The notes under the pieces were generated by a model, which worked only from the letters and a program-made list of their open reading frames with translations, was not told where the DNA came from and ran no database searches. Positions 1 through 6,491 of a DNA stretch of 9,882 nt are shown piece by piece. Every line of letters begins with the position of its first letter. Position 1 is the first letter of the stretch. The stretch is from Georgenia sp. (lineage in GTDB: Bacteria; Actinomycetota; Actinomycetes; Actinomycetales; Actinomycetaceae), in the NCBI GenBank assembly GCA_027322565.1, contig DAHVRG010000186.1, positions 1 through 9,882 on the forward strand, written 5' to 3'. The position numbers and the translations under genes are program-made.

Positions 1-258
1 GCGCTCGCCCTGTCCGCCGCCCTGCGCGCGGGCGCGGAGCACGCCGCCGAGGGCGGGCCGGCCGTGCTGCGGGCGGCGCGCGAGCGGCTCGCGGAGGAGT
101 CCGCCGTCGAGCTCGACTACCTCGAGCTCGTCGACCCCGACACCATGGTCCCCGTCCCACCCGACCACGCGGGAGCTGCGCTGCTCGCCGTCGCCGCCCG
201 GGTGGGCAGGACCCGACTCATCGACAACACGACCGTCCACCTGCGAGAGGACCACTGA
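1..258 (+). CDS. panC: Pantothenate synthetase (pantoate--beta-alanine ligase), C-terminal fragment
   Basis: Only the last 85 residues are present; the reading frame is open to the left edge of the window. PanC joins pantoate and beta-alanine using ATP in the cytoplasm, the last step of pantothenate (vitamin B5) synthesis. The fragment opens with [11 protein letters not shown] and continues with a region around [12 protein letters not shown] (residues 38-49 of the fragment) and the ending GRTRLIDN, which match the small C-terminal lid domain of PanC. The N-terminal ATP-binding motifs are outside the window, so catalytic residues cannot be checked. The stop lies two bases before the panD start, and panD makes the beta-alanine that PanC uses, so the pair supports both assignments. 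PanC is normally near 300 residues, so roughly a quarter to a third is visible. Confidence 0.93.
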   Translation, partial: ALALSAALRAGAEHAAEGGPAVLRAARERLAEESAVELDYLELVDPDTMVPVPPDHAGAALLAVAARVGRTRLIDNTTVHLREDH

Positions 259-260
259 CG

Positions 261-743
261 ATGCCGGCGCCCAGCTCGCTGCACCGGCCGATGCTCATCG
301 GCAAGATCCACCGTGCCACCGTGACCGCCGCCGACCTCCACTACGTCGGCTCCCTCACCGTGGACACCGACCTGCTCGACGCCGCGAACCTGCTGCCCGG
401 CCAGCAGGTCGACGTCGTCGACATCACCAACGGGGCGCGGCTCACGACCTACGTCATCCCCGGCGAGCGGGGCAGCGGCGAGGTCAAGGTCAACGGCGCC
501 GCCGCCCACCACGTCCACCCCGGTGACCTCGTCATCGTCATCGCCTACGGGATGCTCAGCGACGCCGACGCCCGCACGCACACACCCGCCGTCGTCCTCG
601 TCGACGAGCACAACCGCATCCGGGACGTCGGCGACGAGCCGGGCCAGGTCCCCCCGGCCGCCGCGGACCTCCCGTACCCGGTGGAGCCGAGCGGCGTGCC
701 GTTCGCCGCCCACCGCGCCGAGACGGTCGCCGGGCCGCGCTGA
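261..743 (+). CDS. panD: Aspartate 1-decarboxylase (pyruvoyl-dependent), proenzyme
   Basis: PanD decarboxylates L-aspartate to beta-alanine for pantothenate synthesis. The 160-residue proenzyme contains the self-cleavage site YVGS, so cleavage between G30 and S31 would turn S31 into the pyruvoyl group of the alpha chain. Residues matching known catalytic positions are visible: K15 and H17 (KIHRATVT), R60, T63 and Y64 (ARLTTY), and the GERGSG and [15 protein letters not shown] segments. The ATG at 261 is chosen because GAGAGG lies 10 bases upstream. The ATG at 291 (residue 11, MLIGKIH) matches the usual family start better but has no visible ribosome site. With the 261 start the protein has a short N-terminal extension. 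It also carries a Pro/Ala-rich C-terminal tail that makes it longer than the 139-residue M. tuberculosis enzyme. It is two bases from panC and one base from the downstream transporter. Confidence 0.96.
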   Translation: MPAPSSLHRPMLIGKIHRATVTAADLHYVGSLTVDTDLLDAANLLPGQQVDVVDITNGARLTTYVIPGERGSGEVKVNGAAAHHVHPGDLVIVIAYGMLSDADARTHTPAVVLVDEHNRIRDVGDEPGQVPPAAADLPYPVEPSGVPFAAHRAETVAGPR

Positions 744-744
744 C

Positions 745-1665
745 GTGCTGGTGGTGCTCGAGGGGTTCGCCGCGCTCGCGGTCCTCATCGCCCTCGGGTC
801 GCTCCTCGCGCACGTCGGCTTCCTCACCTACGCCAGCCAGACGATGCTCGTCCGGCTGGCCTTCTGGGTCGCCAGCCCCGCGCTCCTGCTCACCGTCGTC
901 GCCGACGCCGACATCGCGGCGGTGTTCTCCGCCAACCTCGTCGCCTCCGCCGGGGCCGTGGCCGGTGCCCTGCTCCTGTACCTCCTCCTCTCCCGGCTGG
1001 TCGCCCGCCGGCCGGCCCCGGAGAGCGTCGTCGCCGCCCTGTGCTCCATGTACGTCAACGCCGGCAACCTGGGCATCCCGGTGGCCGCCTACGTCCTCGG
1101 GGACGCCGCGCTCGTCGCCCCGATCCTCCTGCTCCAGCTCCTCGTCCTCCAGCCGCTCGCGCTCGCGGTCCTCGACCGGACGACGGCGGCCGACGGCATC
1201 GGGTTCGCCCGGCTCGCCCTGCGGACGGTGCGCAACCCGCTCCTGCTGGGCGCGGTGGTCGGGCTGGTGCTCGCGCTCACCGGGGTCCAGCTGCCGACGG
1301 TGGTGCGCTCCCCGGTCGACCTGCTCGGTGCGATGGCGGTGCCCGCGATGCTCCTCGCCTACGGCGTCTCGCTGCGGCTGGGACCCAAGCCGGGGGCGGG
1401 TTCCCCCGTGACCGAGGTCGCGCTCGTCGTCGGGCTCAAGCTCCTGGTCCAGCCGGCGCTCGCCTACGCCGTGGGCCTGGCCGTCGGGCTGCAGGACGCC
1501 GCCCTGTACGCCGTCACGGTGCTCGCCGCCCTGCCCACAGCGCAGAACGTCTTCGTGCTGGCCAGCCGGTACGGCCGCGGGGTCGTCCTCGCCCGCGACG
1601 CGATCTTCCTCTCCACCCTGGGCTCCGTGCCCGCGATCCTCGTCATCACCGCGCTCCTCGCATGA
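745..1665 (+). CDS. AEC (auxin efflux carrier) family transporter
   Basis: A 306-residue hydrophobic polytopic membrane protein, the usual length for bacterial AEC (PF03547) permeases, with about 8-10 membrane segments from residue 5 to the C-terminus. Two family signatures are visible: NAGNLGIP at 105-112 in the first half and ALPTAQNVFVLA at 262-273 in the second half. A polar break near 211-222 (GPKPGAGS region) probably connects the two halves. The GTG at 745 is chosen because it lies one base after the panD stop and gives the correct family N-terminus; the frame stays open further upstream, but that part is panD read out of frame. No good Shine-Dalgarno is seen, consistent with translational coupling to panD. 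Family members export carboxylates such as malate or plant auxin; the substrate here is unknown. A pantothenate, beta-alanine or aspartate link is inference from position only. Confidence 0.9.
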   Translation: MLVVLEGFAALAVLIALGSLLAHVGFLTYASQTMLVRLAFWVASPALLLTVVADADIAAVFSANLVASAGAVAGALLLYLLLSRLVARRPAPESVVAALCSMYVNAGNLGIPVAAYVLGDAALVAPILLLQLLVLQPLALAVLDRTTAADGIGFARLALRTVRNPLLLGAVVGLVLALTGVQLPTVVRSPVDLLGAMAVPAMLLAYGVSLRLGPKPGAGSPVTEVALVVGLKLLVQPALAYAVGLAVGLQDAALYAVTVLAALPTAQNVFVLASRYGRGVVLARDAIFLSTLGSVPAILVITALLA

Positions 1666-1670
1666 GGGGA

Positions 1671-1688
1671 GGGACCGGAAGCGGTCTC
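1671..1688. terminator. Candidate bidirectional terminator hairpin between convergent genes
   Basis: GGGACCG (1671-1677) pairs with CGGTCTC (1682-1688) around a GAAG loop. This gives seven pairs including one G-U on the + strand transcript. It fills the 24-base gap between the transporter stop (1665) and the uridine kinase stop (1690). There is no T-tract, as is common in actinobacteria, so the assignment rests on position and symmetry. Confidence 0.45.
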
Positions 1689-1689
1689 G

Positions 1690-2397
1690 TCACCAGGCCC
1701 GGGCCGCGAGGTCCCGGATGTGGCTCTCGGCCTCGTGGACCCGCATCCGCCGGGCGCCCCGCCGCTCCAGGGCCGCGAGCATGGCCGGCTCGGAGCGCGC
1801 ATGGCTCAGGCCGCGCCGCACCAGCGTGAGCGGTGGCTTGCGCGCCTCGCCGAGGTCGCGCATGAGCCGGAACCAGAAGGTCTGGGCGCGCGGCCGCCAC
1901 AGCAGCAGCGCGTCGGCCAGGACGTCCTCGTCCCGTAGGTCGGCAATGAGCTCGGCGGCGAAGATGCCCTCGGCGAGCACGATCGGGCTGTCACCGGCGT
2001 CGAACTGCCGCACGGAGGTGCGCCGGTTGGTCGGGATGTCGTACAGCGGCACCTGCGCGCGCCCGGTCCGCGCGATCTCGAGCAGCGCCGCGAGCGCCGC
2101 GGCATGGTCCCAGCTGCGCGGGTCGTCCCAGTCGACGATGCCGTAGCGGCGCGGCAGGTCGGGGTGGTCACCGTCACGGTAGAAGTCGTCGAGCGCGACG
2201 ACCGGCAGGCCCACCCGCCGGGTGAGGGACGTCTTGCCCGAGCCGGAGGGGCCGGTGAGCAGGACGATGCGCACCGGGGCCTGCCGAGCACCGGGCGGGA
2301 TGTCGAAGAGCCCGGGCTGGTGGGCCTCGTCGTCCGCGGCGCCGGGGTCGGCGGGCTCCGGGCCCCGCTCGGCGGGGCCGCCCGTCTGCTCGGTCAT
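1690..2397 (-). CDS. Uridine kinase-like P-loop NTPase
   Basis: A 235-residue cytoplasmic protein with a Walker A motif GPSGSGKT at residues 49-56 and DDFY at 70-73, where a catalytic aspartate is expected in uridine/nucleoside kinases. These are followed by a WDDPRSWD segment and YDIPTNRR, which resemble the substrate-binding region of uridine kinases, and by VLAEGIFA. Uridine kinase phosphorylates uridine or cytidine to UMP or CMP in pyrimidine salvage; the family assignment is good but the exact substrate is inferred. Residues 1-40 are acidic and Pro/Gly-rich and look disordered. The ATG at 2397 is preferred over an in-frame start at 2433 because GAGGAG lies seven bases upstream of it. The gene diverges from lysS and converges on the panD-linked transporter. 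Confidence 0.82.
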   Translation of the reverse strand: MTEQTGGPAERGPEPADPGAADDEAHQPGLFDIPPGARQAPVRIVLLTGPSGSGKTSLTRRVGLPVVALDDFYRDGDHPDLPRRYGIVDWDDPRSWDHAAALAALLEIARTGRAQVPLYDIPTNRRTSVRQFDAGDSPIVLAEGIFAAELIADLRDEDVLADALLLWRPRAQTFWFRLMRDLGEARKPPLTLVRRGLSHARSEPAMLAALERRGARRMRVHEAESHIRDLAARAW

Positions 2398-2404
2398 CGC
2401 CCAA

Positions 2405-2410
2405 CTCCTC
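2405..2410 (-). promoter_or_regulatory. Ribosome binding site fixing the uridine kinase start
   Basis: Read on the minus strand this is GAGGAG, seven bases before the ATG at 2397. It is the strongest Shine-Dalgarno sequence in the window and excludes the longer start at 2433. Confidence 0.75.
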
Positions 2411-2434
2411 GTCCCGTCCCGCGACGTCCGCACG

Positions 2435-2440
2435 AGGATA
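2435..2440 (-). promoter_or_regulatory. Candidate -10 box for the uridine kinase gene
   Basis: On the minus strand this reads TATCCT, a match to the actinobacterial TANNNT -10 consensus. It would place the transcript start around 2428, giving a leader of about 30 bases that includes the GAGGAG ribosome site. No convincing -35 box was found at the right spacing. Confidence 0.4.
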
Positions 2441-2471
2441 GCCCCGAGCGAGGACCATCCCGCCCGCTGGG

Positions 2472-2477
2472 TAGGAT
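2472..2477 (+). promoter_or_regulatory. Candidate -10 box for lysS, leaderless arrangement
   Basis: TAGGAT fits the TANNNT consensus and is followed by exactly six bases (CGCGGG) and then the GTG start of lysS, the spacing seen for leaderless transcripts in actinobacteria. The embedded AGGA, seven bases from the GTG, could instead act as a weak ribosome site, so the two readings compete. No clear -35 box is seen. Confidence 0.42.
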
Positions 2478-2483
2478 CGCGGG

Positions 2484-4016
2484 GTGAGTGAGACGACCGT
2501 GCCCCGCAGCGAGGAGCTCGACCACGACGTTCCCGAGCAGGTCCGCATCCGGGCGGAGAAGCGTGCCCGGATGCTGGCCGCCGGCGTCGACCCCTACCCG
2601 GTGACCGTGCCCGTCACGACGACCATCGCCGCCGTCCGCGCGAAGCACGAGGGCCTGGAGCCCGGCGAGGAGACCGACGACGTCGTCGGGGTCGCCGGAC
2701 GCGTCATGTACCTGCGCAACACCGGCAAGCTCTGCTTCGTCACGCTCCAGGACGGCGAGGGCACCCGCCTGCAGGCGATGCTCTCCCGCGCGGAGGTCGG
2801 GGAGGAGGCGCTGGCGTCCTTCAAGTCCGACGTCGACCTCGGTGACCACCTCTTCGTCCACGGCCGGGTCATCGCCTCCCGGCGCGGCGAGCTCAGCGTC
2901 TTCGCCGACTCCTACCGGATCGCGGCCAAGGCGCTGCGGCCGCTGCCCAAGACCTACGAGACCGAGGACGGCGAGCAGGTCGCGCTCTCCGAGGAGGGGC
3001 GGGTCCGCCGTCGCCACCTCGACCTCATCATGCGGCCCGCGGCCCGCGAGATGGTGCGCACCCGCTCGGCCGTGGTGAGGTCGCTGCGCCGGTCGCTGGA
3101 CGCTCGAGACTTCCTCGAGATCGAGACCCCGATGCTCCAGGTGCAGCCCGGCGGCGCGGCCGCACGGCCGTTCGTCACCCACATGAACGCCTACGACATG
3201 GACCTCTACCTGCGGATCGCCCCCGAGCTCTTCCTCAAGCGCGCGGTGGTCGGCGGGATCGAGAAGGTCTTCGAGATCAACCGGAACTTCCGCAACGAGG
3301 GCGCCGACTCCAGCCACTCCCCGGAGTTCGCCATGCTCGAGGCGTACGAGGCATACGGTTCCTACGACACGATGGCCGAACTCACCCGCAGCATCGTCCA
3401 GCAGGCCGCCCTGGACGCCTTCGGCAGCACGACGGTGCGTCTCGCCGACGGCGCGGAGTACGAGCTCGGCGGTGAGTGGGACGAGATCTCGCTCTACCCC
3501 TCGCTGAGCGCCGCGCTCGGCGAGGAGGTCACCCCCGACACCCCGATGGAACAGCTCGAACGCTACGCCGAGCGCTTCGACATCCCCATCGCGCCCCACT
3601 ACACGCCGGGCAAGGTGGTCGAGGAGGTCTGGGAGCACCTCGTGGGTGACCACCTCCAGGCCCCGACGTTCGTGCGGGACTACCCGGTGGATACCTCCCC
3701 GCTGACCCGGGCGCACCGCTCGATCCCGGGCGTCGTGGAGAAGTGGGACCTGTACGTCCGCGGGTTCGAGCTGGCCACCGCGTACTCCGAGCTCGTCGAC
3801 CCGGTCGTCCAGCGCGAGCGGTTCGAGGCCCAGGCGCTCGTCGCCGCGGCGGGGGACCCGGAGGCGATGCGGGTGGACGAGGACTTCCTCGAGGCGATGG
3901 AGCAGGGCATGCCGCCGTCCGGAGGCATGGGGATGGGCATCGACCGCCTCCTCATGGCGCTCACCGGCCACGGCATCCGCGAGACGATTACCTTCCCGCT
4001 GGTCAAGCCGGTCTGA
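2484..4016 (+). CDS. lysS: Lysyl-tRNA synthetase, class II
   Basis: LysS charges tRNA-Lys with lysine in the cytoplasm. The 510-residue length matches bacterial class II LysRS. After a charged N-terminal helix comes an OB-fold anticodon-binding domain at about residues 66-155 ([16 protein letters not shown], then [10 protein letters not shown]). The catalytic core follows, with the motif 1 region near 190-222 ([10 protein letters not shown]), motif 2 at about 263-284 ([11 protein letters not shown], then SPEFAMLE, with R270 and E272), the ELVDP segment at 436-440, and motif 3 GMGMGIDRL at 481-489. The [14 protein letters not shown] form and the [11 protein letters not shown] ending are of the mycobacterial LysS1 type. 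A GTG start at 2484 is used; there is no better in-frame start nearby. The gene stands alone, diverging from the kinase gene and convergent with the VWA gene, whose stop is nine bases beyond its own. Confidence 0.97.
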   Translation: MSETTVPRSEELDHDVPEQVRIRAEKRARMLAAGVDPYPVTVPVTTTIAAVRAKHEGLEPGEETDDVVGVAGRVMYLRNTGKLCFVTLQDGEGTRLQAMLSRAEVGEEALASFKSDVDLGDHLFVHGRVIASRRGELSVFADSYRIAAKALRPLPKTYETEDGEQVALSEEGRVRRRHLDLIMRPAAREMVRTRSAVVRSLRRSLDARDFLEIETPMLQVQPGGAAARPFVTHMNAYDMDLYLRIAPELFLKRAVVGGIEKVFEINRNFRNEGADSSHSPEFAMLEAYEAYGSYDTMAELTRSIVQQAALDAFGSTTVRLADGAEYELGGEWDEISLYPSLSAALGEEVTPDTPMEQLERYAERFDIPIAPHYTPGKVVEEVWEHLVGDHLQAPTFVRDYPVDTSPLTRAHRSIPGVVEKWDLYVRGFELATAYSELVDPVVQRERFEAQALVAAAGDPEAMRVDEDFLEAMEQGMPPSGGMGMGIDRLLMALTGHGIRETITFPLVKPV

Positions 4017-4029
4017 GCCGGCCGGTCAG
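4007..4029. terminator. Candidate compact terminator at the lysS / VWA-gene convergence
   Basis: GCCGG (4007-4011) and CCGGC (4018-4022) pair around a six-base loop that contains the lysS stop. An overlapping symmetry, CTGA-G-CCGGCCGG-TCAG (4013-4029), has the two convergent stop codons as its arms. Only nine bases separate the two genes, so any terminator must overlap coding ends. The stems are short and lack a T-tract. Confidence 0.3.
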
Positions 4030-5693
4030 CCCGCGCGGAAGCGGTGGGTCAGGGCGTCGACGAAGACGGTGCCGATGTCCGCCGGGTTCCGCGCGAGGTA
4101 GCTGCGGCCACCGGTCTGCGCGGAGATGATCCGGAGCACCTCCTCGTCCGTCCCCGTGCCCATGCCCACGGTGATGATCGGGATCGGCTTGGCGGGGTCG
4201 ACGCTCGCCTGGAGCTCGGCGAGGAGCTCGCTGAGCGTGATGCTGTTGTCGTCCTCGTTCTTGCCGTCGGTGAGCAGCACGACCGAGTTGACGAACCCCG
4301 GCTCGTAGTTCGCCTGGACCTCCCGGTAGGCGGCGAGCACGGTGTCGTACAGGCCGGTGTCGCCGCCCTCGACCGTGTGGCTCGGTAGCGCGGCGGTGGC
4401 CCCGAGGAGGGCGTCGCGGTGCAGGCCGTCGCCGCTCGGGGAGTCGAGCGGGGCGATCGGGACGAGCTCGGTCCAGTCGGCGCCACCGGGGTGGTCGGTG
4501 GAGAAGATCCACAGGCCCACCTGGGAGGTCGTCGGGAAGACCTCGAGCGCGGTGTGGGCGGAGGCGGCGGCGAGGGAGATCCGGTTCTGGTCGCCGACGG
4601 GCTCGAGCATGGACCCCGAGACGTCGATGACGGCGAGCATCCGCATGTCGACCGCGACGATGTTCCACAGCGCGACGACGGCGTCGGCGTCGTCGAGGGT
4701 CGGGGCGGTGAGGGCCGGCTCGGTGCCGGCAGGGATCCCGGGCACCTCCGGTGCCTCGCCGTCCGGGAGCCGGAACCCGGCGTCCTCCCGGTCGGCCACC
4801 CCGGCGACCCCGGTGAGGGACTGCTCGAGGTCGGAGACCGCGCTGCGGGTCGCGGCACCCTGGTCGGGCCCGGGCACCGCGACCCACGAGTAGACCAGGG
4901 CTCCCGTCCCGTCGGCCGGGACGACGGCGGTGAGCGGTACGTCCGGGTTCTCCAGGCGCTGCCGGTAGATCTGCTGCTCGGTGGCGGCGACGGCGGTGGC
5001 GTCCTCGCCGTCGTCGCTCGCCTGGGCGAGCAGCTCCTCCTCGGTCTGGGCCTGGCGGGACATCCGGATGATGTGGGCCCCGAGCAGCTGCTCGCCCTGC
5101 GGCGAGTCGCCGATCGCCTGGTCGGCGGCATGGAGCAGGAGCATGCTCGTCGTCGACTCCTCGGGGTCGCCCAGGCGCAGCTCGAGCGGCCCGGAGAGGA
5201 TCGCCTGCCACGGCTGCGGTCCGCTCAGCCCGGTCGACTCCGCGAGGGAGTTCGGGACGGCGAGGGCCGCCAGGCTGGTGGCGAGCGTGGGCCCAGCGCT
5301 CAGCGTCGGTGCGTCGGGGCTCTGGTTCACCCGGTCCACCCAGACGTCGGAGTCCGGGATCCACACGTCCGGCCGGGCGGTGCCGGCACGGATCTGGTCG
5401 GCGGTGACCGAGGACGGCGCCGTGGACACCGAGTACCGCACGCACTCGTCGTTCTCCTCGACCCGGTCCGCGGCGGACTCGACGACCGGTGCGAAGTCGT
5501 CCGTCGTCGCCACCCGCACGGTCACCAGCGACTCACAACCGCCGGCGACGGCGCCGTCTTCCCCCGTGGTGGCCGGGTCGGAGTCGTCCTCCCGCAGGAT
5601 CGCCCAGGCGACCACCGCGAGCAGCGCGATGACCACGAGGAATCCGAGGATGCTCGCCAGGTTGACCCCGCCACGCTTCGTTGCGTCGACCAT
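4026..5693 (-). CDS. Membrane-anchored extracellular solute-binding domain plus von Willebrand factor A domain protein
   Basis: A 555-residue protein with one hydrophobic segment at about residues 12-32 after a short basic N-terminus. This suggests a signal anchor with most of the chain outside the membrane. Residues about 56-345 resemble an extracellular solute-binding protein fold (VTVRVATTDDF; RPDVWIPDSDVWVDRV at 107-122), with C53 and C84 as a possible disulphide. Residues about 350-550 form a VWA domain with a complete MIDAS metal site: D357-x-S359-x-S361 in VIDVSGSM, T446 in GGDTGLYDT and D476 in LLTDG. VWA domains bind a divalent metal and mediate protein contacts. No transporter genes lie beside it, so the solute-binding part is probably not an import receptor; that is inference. 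Proteins of this architecture occur in actinobacteria without a firm role. The ATG at 5693 has no clear ribosome site and may be leaderless. Confidence 0.85.
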   Translation of the reverse strand: MVDATKRGGVNLASILGFLVVIALLAVVAWAILREDDSDPATTGEDGAVAGGCESLVTVRVATTDDFAPVVESAADRVEENDECVRYSVSTAPSSVTADQIRAGTARPDVWIPDSDVWVDRVNQSPDAPTLSAGPTLATSLAALAVPNSLAESTGLSGPQPWQAILSGPLELRLGDPEESTTSMLLLHAADQAIGDSPQGEQLLGAHIIRMSRQAQTEEELLAQASDDGEDATAVAATEQQIYRQRLENPDVPLTAVVPADGTGALVYSWVAVPGPDQGAATRSAVSDLEQSLTGVAGVADREDAGFRLPDGEAPEVPGIPAGTEPALTAPTLDDADAVVALWNIVAVDMRMLAVIDVSGSMLEPVGDQNRISLAAASAHTALEVFPTTSQVGLWIFSTDHPGGADWTELVPIAPLDSPSGDGLHRDALLGATAALPSHTVEGGDTGLYDTVLAAYREVQANYEPGFVNSVVLLTDGKNEDDNSITLSELLAELQASVDPAKPIPIITVGMGTGTDEEVLRIISAQTGGRSYLARNPADIGTVFVDALTHRFRAG

Positions 5694-5699
5694 GTGTAG

Positions 5700-5705
5700 A
5701 ACGTA
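5700..5705 (-). promoter_or_regulatory. Candidate -10 box for the VWA gene, leaderless arrangement
   Basis: On the minus strand this reads TACGTT (TANNNT type), six bases before the ATG at 5693. This would start the transcript at or next to the start codon and explains the missing ribosome site. A weak -35-like TTTCGG lies 17 bases upstream at 5728-5723. Confidence 0.42.
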
Positions 5706-5710
5706 GTCCC

Positions 5711-5727
5711 TTCGCGGGTCCGCCGAA
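5711..5727. promoter_or_regulatory. Imperfect palindrome, possible operator, in the divergent promoter region
   Basis: TTCGCGGGTCCGCCGAA is symmetrical at six of eight position pairs around T5719 (arms TTCG..GG and CC..CGAA). It sits between the proposed -35 and -10 boxes of the VWA gene, where a repressor would block that promoter. In G+C-rich DNA such a partial palindrome can arise by chance. Confidence 0.3.
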
Positions 5728-5770
5728 AGAGGAGCGGCCCGATCGGAAGGATGACCGGGGGATCACGGAG

Positions 5771-5776
5771 TACGGT
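5771..5776 (+). promoter_or_regulatory. Candidate -10 box for the small lipoprotein gene
   Basis: TACGGT fits TANNNT, and a transcript from it would have a leader of about 40 bases before the ATG at 5826. No convincing -35 box was found. GTGACA at 5775-5780 resembles a -35 element, but nothing suitable follows it. Confidence 0.25.
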
Positions 5777-5825
5777 GACACTCCCGTGCGCGACACAGGT
5801 CGTGCCAGGAGCGTGGGGGTCGTCC

Positions 5826-6491
5826 ATGAGGTGGTGCCGTCCGGGGTTGGTCATCGCCGTGGCGGGGGTGCTGGTCGGCTGCGGAGTGGTCACCGACCCG
5901 GCGGAGGTGACACCGGAGGTGTACGTCGAGGAGCCCTCCCCGAACGCGCGTGCCGCGGCGGTGTTCGGCCAGGACCGCGTCGACGAGGCGTTCGACGAGC
6001 TCTCCGACTTCGCGCTGGCGGAGGCGTTCCCACCGGCGCTGCTCGACCCCGAGCGGGAGGACTACACCGTGGCGGACCTCGCCGGTGACAGCGTGACCGA
6101 GCACCTCACCCCGGAGGCGGCGGACGGCTGGACGGAGCTGGTCGAGGCCGCGCTGGCGGGGGACGCGGAGGCCCGCAGCTTCGTCCACGTCATGCGGTTC
6201 TACGACGTCGAGCGGCCGTGGACGCTGCTCGGGGAGGACCCGGTGGTGGCGAGCCAGCAGATCACCGACGTCGCCGTCGACGTCGACTCCTCCGCAGGCG
6301 CCGGTCAGGAGCTCCTCGTTGTCTCCTTCCACCACGACGTCTCGCTGCAGTACCACCAGGATGGGCGACCGGTCGGGTTCGACGTCGCGAAGGAGATCAC
6401 CTACGAGCTCGCCCCGGCGACCGGCCCCGACGGCCCGCGGTGGTTGATCGCCGACTTCGACGGCGAGTTCGAGGTCACCGACTGGTCATGA
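5826..6491 (+). CDS. Small acidic lipoprotein of unknown function
   Basis: A 221-residue protein with a lipoprotein signal peptide: R2 and R5, a hydrophobic stretch at 8-17 and a lipobox LVGC ending at C19, so it should be lipid-anchored on the outer face of the membrane. The ATG at 5826 is chosen because it gives this signal peptide and follows a GGGGG run six bases upstream, with AGGAG further back. An in-frame ATG at 5751 would place an unlikely 25-residue leader in front. The mature part is strongly acidic. Residues 40-130 look helical. Residues about 145-221 alternate like beta strands (ITDVAVDVD, ELLVVSFHHDVSLQY, KEITYEL, RWLIADFDGEF), which could be an NTF2-like fold; this is a guess from pattern only. 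I do not recognise the family. It diverges from the VWA gene and overlaps the end of the M1 peptidase gene. Confidence 0.8.
   Translation: MRWCRPGLVIAVAGVLVGCGVVTDPAEVTPEVYVEEPSPNARAAAVFGQDRVDEAFDELSDFALAEAFPPALLDPEREDYTVADLAGDSVTEHLTPEAADGWTELVEAALAGDAEARSFVHVMRFYDVERPWTLLGEDPVVASQQITDVAVDVDSSAGAGQELLVVSFHHDVSLQYHQDGRPVGFDVAKEITYELAPATGPDGPRWLIADFDGEFEVTDWS

Noticed and set aside
305..315. Loss of the GAMEN glutamate in the M1 peptidase (residues 305-315, read as GAIQF)
   Set aside because: A better alignment places DGLEAAG against GGMEYPG, so the glutamate is kept as E308. The coordinates given are protein residues of the gene at 6486-7904.
523..744. In-frame upstream extension of the AEC transporter into panD
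   Set aside because: The extra residues are a Ser/Arg/Pro-rich shadow of panD; the GTG at 745 gives the normal AEC length and N-terminus.
1391..1408. CGGGGG/CCCCCG inverted repeat in the transporter gene
   Set aside because: Six G/C pairs encoding a Gly/Pro-rich loop are easily explained by base composition.
2433..2454. Two CGAGGA direct repeats 16 bases apart in the kinase-lysS region
   Set aside because: Only six bases long and found in DNA full of similar words; no other copies suggest an operator.
2394..3971. Long open frame (525 codons) on the minus strand opposite lysS
   Set aside because: It lies wholly antisense to a certain lysS, its translation is rich in Arg/Gly/Val/His without any fold-like pattern, and such frames are expected in G+C-rich genes.
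4419..5699. Long open frame (426 codons) on the plus strand opposite the VWA gene
   Set aside because: The opposite strand encodes a protein with complete MIDAS residues and a membrane anchor; this frame is low-complexity Gly/Arg/Asp/Val.
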